DNA from: a virus
Virus record (IMG/VR): IMGVR_UViG_3300027858_000027
Coordinates: 1-22,023 of that record
DNA: 22,023 nt
Reading direction: 5' to 3' (one strand)
This document shows, piece after piece, positions 12,542-19,553 of the stretch (within the stretch, counting starts at the first letter, position 1; every line of letters begins with the position of its first letter). The position numbers and the translations under genes are program-made. The notes beneath the pieces are model-generated. The model ran no database searches. It worked only from the letters and a program-made list of their open reading frames with translations, and was not told the DNA's origin.

Positions 12542-14080
12542 ATGGCCGAACCAGGTTCCTGGGATTTATTAGACGAAGATTGCGTTGATATATCTGATTG
12601 GGCGGATAACGATACTGATGCTGCAGTATCAGAAGTAAGCCCAGCCGGACAATTCCGTTTCGACACTAACACCGGTGCCGCAGGAAATGCAAAAGCTCAA
12701 AGGCAAAGAGATATAGGGGCCTATCCTAATACTTTTACTATTGAATTTAAACTATATCACGATCTTATAGGCACTCGAAGCAACAATGATTTTTTTAACA
12801 TTCAATGTAGACAAGTAGATGAATATTTAGAACTTCGTCTTGCTTCCGATGGTATCTTTGTAGCCGATTCAGATTCTGGTCTTACTGAAGTAGGTACCAA
12901 TTTAATTAAAACTTCTGGGAGTGTAGAGTGGCAAACTTGGAGATTTTTAGTTACATATGGTACACTTGGAGATGGTGTATGTGATGTCTATTTAACTGAC
13001 TCAACACATGATTGTGAATTGGTAGGTGAGGCTGTACCTTGCAGTAATGAGTACGGTGGTACTGAAGGAGATACATGGCTGATTCAGAGGGGTGATACAA
13101 CTAATGATATGGTTACTCACGTTGACTATATCAAAGCAGCCACTGGTCTATTTCCACCAAATGCATATAATTTACTTGATGGAAAGATTAAAATTAAAGA
13201 TTCTACCACCAATCTCATTGATGGTAAAATATATATCCTTGACGCAAATCTCTTAGATGGCAAGATCCAGATCAAAGATTCGGCCACCAATCTTCTCGAT
13301 GGTAAGGCAAGAATCAAAGATTCGGCCACCAATCTTCTCGATGGTAAGGCAAGAATCAAAGATTCGGCTACCAACCTCCTAGATGGTAAAACTTATATTA
13401 CATACACCGGTCAGATAGACGATTATTGCCCCACTCCAATATGTGCAATGTCGGCTGTTTTTCGTTATGCCCGCATTGAAGCTTCGCCGCCAGTTCCTAC
13501 CGCAAGTTTTAAGATAGGTAGAATAATAGAGGGTGATAGTCCGGTACCCGACTTTACCTGTATAGCTTACCATGGTAGAAATCCATCACTTATAGCGAGC
13601 GCGCCGTGTCCTACATGTTCGATGCGGATAGGTCTTAGTCTTAGCGATATTGCCACCATATCTCGAAAGGCTGGGGTTCCTATACCAACCGGACATATTG
13701 TTGCCACTTCTGTACATCTGGCTACAATGTACGGGAATACGCCATGTCCTCTATTTACTTGCGATGGGGATACAGAAAATATTGCGGTCATTTCAGCATC
13801 GGTTCCGAGTCCAACTGGATTGTTTAATACTACCATAGGTAATGTCTGTACTATTCTCGGTAGGGTAGCATGTCCCTCTTGTTCTATCGTGGCTTTAACT
13901 GGTCAAGTTATTTCCTTGGCTGGGAATGTGCCAGTACCAGGGTCTCTAGTACGCTTCTACGCATCACTAAAGAATGAGACTATAACACTGGTAGGTACAG
14001 CACCGACTCCGTTAATGATATCTAAGGTTCATGGTTTAACGAGTTCAGTACTAAGGCATGTGAGAGGTGATGTAAGGTAA
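12542..14080 (+). CDS. Repeat-rich virion protein with LamG-like N-terminus
   Basis: 512 residues in three parts. Residues 1-205 look like a jelly-roll (concanavalin/LamG-like) domain: W-D-L-L-D-E-D-C, then F-T-I-E-F-K-L, E-W-Q-T-W-R-F-L-V-T-Y, and a closing D-Y-I-K-A-A-T-G. Residues about 210-290 are six tandem units of N-L-L-D-G-K-x-x-I-K-D-S-x-T (DNA 13169-13408). Residues about 290-505 hold about ten degenerate units of 20-23 residues, each with a P-x-P core (PTP, PVP, PCP, PIP, PSP). Such modular beta proteins are usual in tail fibres or head fibres. There is no ribosome site at the start, only 1 nt after the previous stop. Its end overlaps the next gene by one base, and the P-x-P pattern continues there. 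Confidence 0.68.
   Translation: MAEPGSWDLLDEDCVDISDWADNDTDAAVSEVSPAGQFRFDTNTGAAGNAKAQRQRDIGAYPNTFTIEFKLYHDLIGTRSNNDFFNIQCRQVDEYLELRLASDGIFVADSDSGLTEVGTNLIKTSGSVEWQTWRFLVTYGTLGDGVCDVYLTDSTHDCELVGEAVPCSNEYGGTEGDTWLIQRGDTTNDMVTHVDYIKAATGLFPPNAYNLLDGKIKIKDSTTNLIDGKIYILDANLLDGKIQIKDSATNLLDGKARIKDSATNLLDGKARIKDSATNLLDGKTYITYTGQIDDYCPTPICAMSAVFRYARIEASPPVPTASFKIGRIIEGDSPVPDFTCIAYHGRNPSLIASAPCPTCSMRIGLSLSDIATISRKAGVPIPTGHIVATSVHLATMYGNTPCPLFTCDGDTENIAVISASVPSPTGLFNTTIGNVCTILGRVACPSCSIVALTGQVISLAGNVPVPGSLVRFYASLKNETITLVGTAPTPLMISKVHGLTSSVLRHVRGDVR
13169..13408 (+). repeat. Tandem repeat of a 42-bp unit (14 residues)
   Basis: Six in-frame units start at 13169, 13211, 13247, 13289, 13331 and 13373; the second is 36 bp, the others 42 bp, the last diverges after 9 codons. 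Units four and five differ at one base, so they are the newest copies. The encoded unit is N-L-L-D-G-K-x-x-I-K-D-S-A-T, typical of a repeat that expands and contracts by recombination or slippage. Confidence 0.9.
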
Positions 14081-14613
14081 TGGCTGATATTTCAGGAACC
14101 GCACCTACGCCCACTGCGGATATCACAGCTTCTTTTGTATCATATAGTTCTAATATGTATGTCCTGGATTATGCTATACAGCCTGGGGGGACTACACAGT
14201 ACATCAATTATGACTTTAATTCTATGGTGAAATTTGGAAATATTTATCTCGGGGCATCCACCGATGGCATATATGAACTTGATGGAGACACAGATGATGG
14301 AGATGATATTGGAGCCTACTTTGAACCTATTGTAACTGACTTCGGAATAAACAATCCGAAGAAAGTACGGTTTATGTTTTTAGGTTATGAAGCAGGGGGA
14401 GACCTTATAGTAACATTCGGAGATAACCGGTCTTGGGTATCACGTACAGTAGATTCAGTCAGAACGGGTCAACAGTGGAGAAGGATAACTGGGATTCGTG
14501 CGATAAGAGGAAGGTACCTTACTTTCAGGATATCAAATGTAGGTGGCTGTGATTTTGGCATTAATTCTATAGATGTTGCTCTTGTTACAATGCCGAGGAG
14601 CTTTAAGGTATGA
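14080..14613 (+). CDS. Virion structural protein following the P-x-P repeats
   Basis: 177 residues. The first 17 residues (S-G-T-A-P-T-P-T-A-D-I-T-A-S-F) are one more P-x-P unit like those at the end of the previous protein. The rest is a beta domain: Y-V-L-D-Y-A-I-Q-P-G, I-Y-L-G-A-S-T-D-G-I-Y-E-L-D-G-D (about 51-66) with an Asp/Gly-rich loop after it, then V-T-D-F-G-I-N-N-P-K-K-V-R and a C-terminal F-R-I-S-N-V-G-G-C-D-F. I recall this domain order in tail-region proteins of other phages, where repeats and domain are in one protein. The start overlaps the previous stop (TAATG), and its end overlaps the next start by 4 nt (ATGA). Confidence 0.7.
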   Translation: MADISGTAPTPTADITASFVSYSSNMYVLDYAIQPGGTTQYINYDFNSMVKFGNIYLGASTDGIYELDGDTDDGDDIGAYFEPIVTDFGINNPKKVRFMFLGYEAGGDLIVTFGDNRSWVSRTVDSVRTGQQWRRITGIRAIRGRYLTFRISNVGGCDFGINSIDVALVTMPRSFKV

Positions 14614-16859
14614 AAATTCCTTGTAAAGTAACACTGACAGGTGATAAGAATTACGCTCGTAATTTTATCGGTGCAGCAAAGAGCCAGATGAAAATATTAG
14701 AGAACCAACTTTTTTTTCGAGATTTGGAGCAGGGTGTAAGGTCGAGGCCGCTTGATCCAAGAACTACAGTCGAAGCAAATATTTGCTTTGGCCTAAGAGA
14801 AGTAAAGATACATAGTGAACCTAAAATTATTGAGATGAAAAAAGAGGAGGGATTAGAAAAACTTATTCCAAGATTTTTTGCTTATATTGTCAAAGTTGAT
14901 GATATAACAGGAGAAAATACACGTAAATATTACTGGATATATTTTGTTGAAGCCGGAACTGATATGTCCGAATATGAACAAACGCAGTACCTGTCACCCA
15001 TACATCTTAATGACGATTATGATGTCTATGTATGGGGTACCCAGAATACAATATTAGAAACGATGAAGAATACTCCGAGGGGGCCAGACCATACCCATAA
15101 ACATCCTCACAGACACACGAAATCTTTTATGATGGATGACAGGAGTCAAGAGATAATAGATGCAGCGATTGTTGCAGGCGAAGACTTAAAACCTGAAAGA
15201 TATGTTTCGGCTTGTCATATGTTAACGAAAAACAGAGAAATTGTGTTTATGCCACTTCATGCATATGCAGGTCATGGTGTTCCTGGAAGTAACGAAATAT
15301 GCGATATTTTAGATCCATTAAAATATCCGGAGTACCCATTGCCATATTCGTCTACATATTATCTGGCTTATGCAAGTAATATTTTTTATACTGGCCTTAA
15401 TTTTCCATGTCCCCCACGGAGATTTTACTGTAATACTGAGGAAGGAATTATGGTATGGTATACAACAAATCCTACTATAGTTGAAGCTCAGAATTTTATA
15501 TGTGGAATAATATATAATATAAGAAGTAACGTATTTAAGACTTTTATACACTATCCATCAAATGCTAATGGTCTAGGTTTTACTGAATATTGGGCTATCG
15601 ATACAACTGAGGCTGAACTCCCAACGCCATTATTGTTTGATATTCAATCTTTAGATAGAACTGGTATGGATGTTTCTATATCGTGGTCGAAGAGACCGGT
15701 TAATTGTCACACCACTTTTTCTGATTCAAGTATAACTTATAGTGAACTAGATACATGTAATCATATAAGGTGGGTAGGCGGTGATACAGGTTTTGAGGCT
15801 CAGCTTTTCTGCACATTCGAGCAACACACACTAGATCCTGCCCCAGTTATAACATCCGATAGTATGGGTCCCTTGACTCTTGATTGTAGCGCGCATGCAA
15901 CCTATCCTGAGTGTATAGCTGATGAAATGCACGAAATGGAAATTGAAGCTGATAGAGAATCTAATTTTTATAGAGCCTATGATTGGGGTTCTGTGCATAC
16001 ATGGGATCTTCTTGGAAATGTTCTTTCTGTTATTGCCGACGAAGAGGATAAGGCGGAAACCTTATATTGTCACGAAAAGCAAGAAAGGTGCGCTTGGCCA
16101 TCAAGTAGTTGTATTAATCAAACTTACGAATACAACAAACATAAGGATGTAGAATTTGAGACTGTACAACAAATAACAGAAACATGGTCTGCGAGATGGG
16201 TGTGTCCAAATTCACTTGATTTGATAACTAATAAACATAAGACTTATTGTGTGTCTACTTCTGAAATAAGGATCGACAGTGGGATTCATAACAGTATTAA
16301 CCCACCCACTGGAGACCAGATGGATAATCTTCTTGATAGTTGGTGGAGTCCATATAAGAATGGATATCTTCATACAGTAGGAGATTATTTCTACCAAAAT
16401 CTTTTAATGGCTGGTGACGCTTGGCCGCAGATAGACAATGATTCTATTTCTGGATATGAGATAACTAAATGGAAATGGGAAAGATCAACAAATGTCGATA
16501 CATCAGACACCGATACTCTCCATAAATTTCAGGTAGACGAAGACTTAGAATTTTCCTATGATGATGTAGACCATATATACTATCTCGATGACAGAGCAAC
16601 TGAAGATAATCACGGCGTGATAGCAGCAGGTAAAGGGGATTCGGTTACAGAGCTTTACACTGACGATTGTCTTGGAGTAATAGAATATAAACCTGATTAC
16701 TGGAAGATAATGTGGAAGGTGTGTTGGGATGATGAGAATATCGGTAAGATATGCGCCGATATAGCCGATGAAGATATTCCATATATCGACATAACCGAGA
16801 AATTATTAGAAGCTTTGAATTGCGAGGATCATGAATTGATTGACCTCGGACTTATATAG
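14610..16859 (+). CDS. Large Cys-rich protein with an alternating His motif (tail or fibre candidate)
   Basis: 749 residues; I do not recognise a family. About 22 cysteines are spread along it, unusual for a phage structural protein, and it is acidic and Tyr/Trp-rich with long beta stretches. Residues 161-169 are H-T-H-K-H-P-H-R-H, five His at every second position, as on one face of a strand, which suggests metal binding. HxH metal sites occur in phage tail-tip spikes, but here the motif is internal, so this is only analogy. There is no membrane segment or signal peptide. It has a GAGGAG ribosome site and a 4-nt overlap with the previous gene. Its base use is visibly more AT-rich than the capsid-side genes (many TAT, ATA and AAT codons), hinting at separate origin. 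Confidence 0.6.
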   Translation: MKIPCKVTLTGDKNYARNFIGAAKSQMKILENQLFFRDLEQGVRSRPLDPRTTVEANICFGLREVKIHSEPKIIEMKKEEGLEKLIPRFFAYIVKVDDITGENTRKYYWIYFVEAGTDMSEYEQTQYLSPIHLNDDYDVYVWGTQNTILETMKNTPRGPDHTHKHPHRHTKSFMMDDRSQEIIDAAIVAGEDLKPERYVSACHMLTKNREIVFMPLHAYAGHGVPGSNEICDILDPLKYPEYPLPYSSTYYLAYASNIFYTGLNFPCPPRRFYCNTEEGIMVWYTTNPTIVEAQNFICGIIYNIRSNVFKTFIHYPSNANGLGFTEYWAIDTTEAELPTPLLFDIQSLDRTGMDVSISWSKRPVNCHTTFSDSSITYSELDTCNHIRWVGGDTGFEAQLFCTFEQHTLDPAPVITSDSMGPLTLDCSAHATYPECIADEMHEMEIEADRESNFYRAYDWGSVHTWDLLGNVLSVIADEEDKAETLYCHEKQERCAWPSSSCINQTYEYNKHKDVEFETVQQITETWSARWVCPNSLDLITNKHKTYCVSTSEIRIDSGIHNSINPPTGDQMDNLLDSWWSPYKNGYLHTVGDYFYQNLLMAGDAWPQIDNDSISGYEITKWKWERSTNVDTSDTDTLHKFQVDEDLEFSYDDVDHIYYLDDRATEDNHGVIAAGKGDSVTELYTDDCLGVIEYKPDYWKIMWKVCWDDENIGKICADIADEDIPYIDITEKLLEALNCEDHELIDLGLI

Positions 16860-16869
16860 GGAGAATGTT

Positions 16870-18810
16870 ATGGGTGAATGGGTTCCAACAGATTGGAATG
16901 GTTCAGAATTTGATGGTAAAAAAGTAACACCCGGAGGGCGAGGTGACTTAGTTGAAAGCCGCTTTGATCTAAGCACGGAGTTCGCAAACAGTTCTTTTGT
17001 TATAGCGAATGATTTTATAACACAGCTTGAGGCTCTTCTGGCTAGTTTTGAATTACCAGAATCAACAATAAGTGATGTTGACATACCAGATCTTGATCCT
17101 TTATCATATGAAAATAGACCTGCATTAGGTAATCTCACATTTCCAGATATCCCGGATAGCACTGTTGTTATTCCTACATGGGCTTCAGTACCATCTTTCG
17201 ACGATGTTGAATTTCCAAATTTCGGTGTAGAGCCTGCTGTTTATGTAGATCCAGAAAAACCAGATCCTGACCCGATATCTTTACCTGGAGATCCCCCGGA
17301 GCTTGCTACTATAACTTATCCTGCTAAGCCAGATATCGATATTCCAACTATTCCTATACTCGAAGATATTGTATTCCCGGCGGCACCATCTATTACTATC
17401 TCTGAGTTTGACGGTGAGCTTCCTACCGAAGTATGGGATATGCCTGAAAACTTTTCCTACACCGAAGCTAATTACGGATCAGATATATGGGCCGATCTCT
17501 TAGCGAAGGTCTTGAACGATATCAGAAACGGAGGGACTGGCCTCGGGGCTCTGATAGAAGACGAGCTTTATGACAGGGCCTTAGCAAGGCAGGAGACAGA
17601 AAACCAAAGGCTATATCAGGAGGTTGAAGATTATTTTGGAGCTCGCGGCTTTACTCTTCCTATCGGTGCTATGGCTGGTCGCTTAGCTGAAGCCGCTAGA
17701 GAAATATCAAGAAATAATACGGAGATCAACTCTAAGATAACGATTGATCAAGCGCAGCTTGCTCAAACTAATACCCACTTTATGATAGATAAGGGTGTAC
17801 AGCTTGAGGGGATGCTTAGGGACTTCTTCAACGCACAGGCCACAAGGGCTTTTGAGGCTGCGAAGGCCATTGTCCAGGTTGGTATAGAAATATTCAACGC
17901 CAATGTAAATAAATTCAATGCTAGGGTCCAGGCTTATCAAACGGAAGCTACTGTCTATGAATCCAAAATAAAGGCTGCGCTCACACAAGCAGAGATATAC
18001 AAAGCGCAGATAGACGCTTGCCAGGTTATGTCTGATGTACAAAAAAATCTTGTTGCTATCTATGCTGAAAAAGTGAAAGCTCTTGATACAACCATTAAAT
18101 TATATGCCACTGAGATGGATGCTGTTAGAATTAAGGCTGAAGTAGAAAAGAGCCGATTTGAGATATTCAGGTTGCAAGTTCAGGTATATGTGGCAAGAAT
18201 AGAAGCCGATAAAGCACTATACGATGTATACGTTAAGGAGCTTGAAGGTGAAAAAACAAAAGCAATAATTTATTCCGAACAGGTTAAAGGCTATCTAGGG
18301 GAAGTTGAGGCCGCTAAGGTTGAGTCGGACATTCAGATCCAGAGATCGGATCTTGTCTTAAAGGAAAATCAGATAAAATCAGAGCAGTATAAGGCTGAGC
18401 TTTCTGGGTACGAGGTTATAATAAGAAAAACTATAGCAGAGATTACATCTATGGTCGAGGGATTCAAATCGGAGACTATGGCTTATAGTGCAGAGACTGA
18501 TGCCGAAGGATCGTGGTTTAGAGCCAAGACCGAAGAAATGAGAGTCGGGGTAGAAGGGGCGAAAGTAGAACTGCAAAAGGCTATAGGCGAGATCGATGCA
18601 TCGATTAAAGGTTTTGCTGCTGTTAAAGGTTTACAGGTGGAAGGCACATCCGGAATAATGACTACTGCGGCTCAGTTATGCGCTTCGGCTATGAATGCCG
18701 TTAACGCTACAGCCTCTGTCGGGTACACAGGTTCAGAGAGCAATACTGAGACATGGAGCCATGGAGAGAATATATCTGAGAGTCACCCATACGAGGAGCA
18801 AGCAGCTTAG
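16870..18810 (+). CDS. Long coiled-coil virion protein
   Basis: 646 residues from the ATG at 16870, preceded by GGGAG; an in-frame ATG at 16840 lies within the previous gene and lacks a ribosome site. The N-terminal 190 residues are Pro/Asp/Ile-rich with recurring P-D-I-P and F-P-x-x-P segments, likely extended and unfolded or a thin fibre. A helical stretch follows (about 230-300), and residues about 300-580 are a long alpha-helical coiled coil with repeats such as Y-E-S-K-I-K-A-A-L-T-Q-A-E-I-Y-K-A-Q-I and V-Q-V-Y-V-A-R-I-E-A. The C-terminus is Ser/Thr/Ala-rich (G-Y-T-G-S-E-S-N). A trimeric tail needle, fibre or ejected rod is a reasonable guess. The ribosome site of the next gene overlaps its stop codon. 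Confidence 0.72.
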   Translation: MGEWVPTDWNGSEFDGKKVTPGGRGDLVESRFDLSTEFANSSFVIANDFITQLEALLASFELPESTISDVDIPDLDPLSYENRPALGNLTFPDIPDSTVVIPTWASVPSFDDVEFPNFGVEPAVYVDPEKPDPDPISLPGDPPELATITYPAKPDIDIPTIPILEDIVFPAAPSITISEFDGELPTEVWDMPENFSYTEANYGSDIWADLLAKVLNDIRNGGTGLGALIEDELYDRALARQETENQRLYQEVEDYFGARGFTLPIGAMAGRLAEAAREISRNNTEINSKITIDQAQLAQTNTHFMIDKGVQLEGMLRDFFNAQATRAFEAAKAIVQVGIEIFNANVNKFNARVQAYQTEATVYESKIKAALTQAEIYKAQIDACQVMSDVQKNLVAIYAEKVKALDTTIKLYATEMDAVRIKAEVEKSRFEIFRLQVQVYVARIEADKALYDVYVKELEGEKTKAIIYSEQVKGYLGEVEAAKVESDIQIQRSDLVLKENQIKSEQYKAELSGYEVIIRKTIAEITSMVEGFKSETMAYSAETDAEGSWFRAKTEEMRVGVEGAKVELQKAIGEIDASIKGFAAVKGLQVEGTSGIMTTAAQLCASAMNAVNATASVGYTGSESNTETWSHGENISESHPYEEQAA

Positions 18811-18819
18811 GAGAATATT

Positions 18820-19446
18820 ATGGGAATGTTTAATAATTTTTTAGGTCAGAACAATGGATACACTGGAGCACAGCGTACAAGTCTTCAACGAAGCGCTGGA
18901 ATCAAAAAAAAGAGGAAAGAGGAAGAGAAAAAATTTGAACGTGAAAAAATGAAATTTGCTGCTGGAGAAGCGGAAAAAGGAAGAGGGCATAAAGAGCTAT
19001 TGTCGGTTATGGAAGGGCTCCAAAAAGAACCTAAGGTGTGGACACCTCCAAAAGGCGAGGGCATGAAACCTCAGCCAGAGAGTCAGATGGAGCTACAAAA
19101 GCTCAAAGGTGAACAAGCGGCGGCTTTATCAAAACAGAAGGCTGAGCAGTCTACAGGGAAACCAGTCTGGAAATCATTTGAAACCTATGAAGGTGACCCT
19201 GGCTTTATGGAAATGGGCACAGGAGAAACACTATATCCTAAAAAAAGAACAACTCCCACATCTACCAAAACATTAGGTGAAAGGATCAGGGAGGGTTTGG
19301 TGCCGCAGAAAGATTATACATTTTCTGAATTCACTGGATTAGAACAGGAAGAACAGAAAAAATACATGGCTCATATGAAAAGCAAAGATCGTGAAAAATA
19401 CCTTGACTTTGCTAGGCAGTACAAACAACTCTATGCTCCAGAATAA
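18820..19446 (+). CDS. Charged hydrophilic protein of unknown function
   Basis: 208 residues, strongly hydrophilic: Lys/Glu-rich helix (about 25-50, K-K-K-R-K-E-E-E-K-K-F-E-R-E-K), a Pro-rich middle (V-W-T-P-P-K-G-E-G-M-K-P-Q-P-E), and a helical C-terminus (E-Q-E-E-Q-K-K-Y-M-A-H-M-K). No membrane segment or cysteine. It begins M-G-M-F-N-N-F-L and shares the layout 'TAGGAG then M-G' with the gene before it. It lies ahead of the giant open frame. Many phages place an ejected or scaffold-like internal protein here, but nothing in the sequence identifies it. The coding region is judged real by its spacing and ribosome site. Confidence 0.68.
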   Translation: MGMFNNFLGQNNGYTGAQRTSLQRSAGIKKKRKEEEKKFEREKMKFAAGEAEKGRGHKELLSVMEGLQKEPKVWTPPKGEGMKPQPESQMELQKLKGEQAAALSKQKAEQSTGKPVWKSFETYEGDPGFMEMGTGETLYPKKRTTPTSTKTLGERIREGLVPQKDYTFSEFTGLEQEEQKKYMAHMKSKDREKYLDFARQYKQLYAPE

Positions 19447-19553
19447 TAGATACAAAAACTGGTAATATAGATCAATCAATTTATTAACTGTATAATGGTA
19501 CTTATAGTAATTATAGAGTATAATATATTACTTTAAATAAATAGGGGTTAAAT
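19447..19553 (+). promoter_or_regulatory. AT-rich intergenic region with -10-like boxes
   Basis: This 107-nt gap holds two exact TATAAT hexamers (19491-19496 and 19519-19524), neither with a convincing -35 at 15-19 nt. An 8-bp inverted repeat GTAATATA (19462-19469) / TATATTAC (19524-19531) brackets them. AGGGG at 19543-19547 is the ribosome site for the next gene. In such AT-rich DNA the boxes could be chance; a promoter for the ejection-type gene is a mild inference. Confidence 0.35.
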
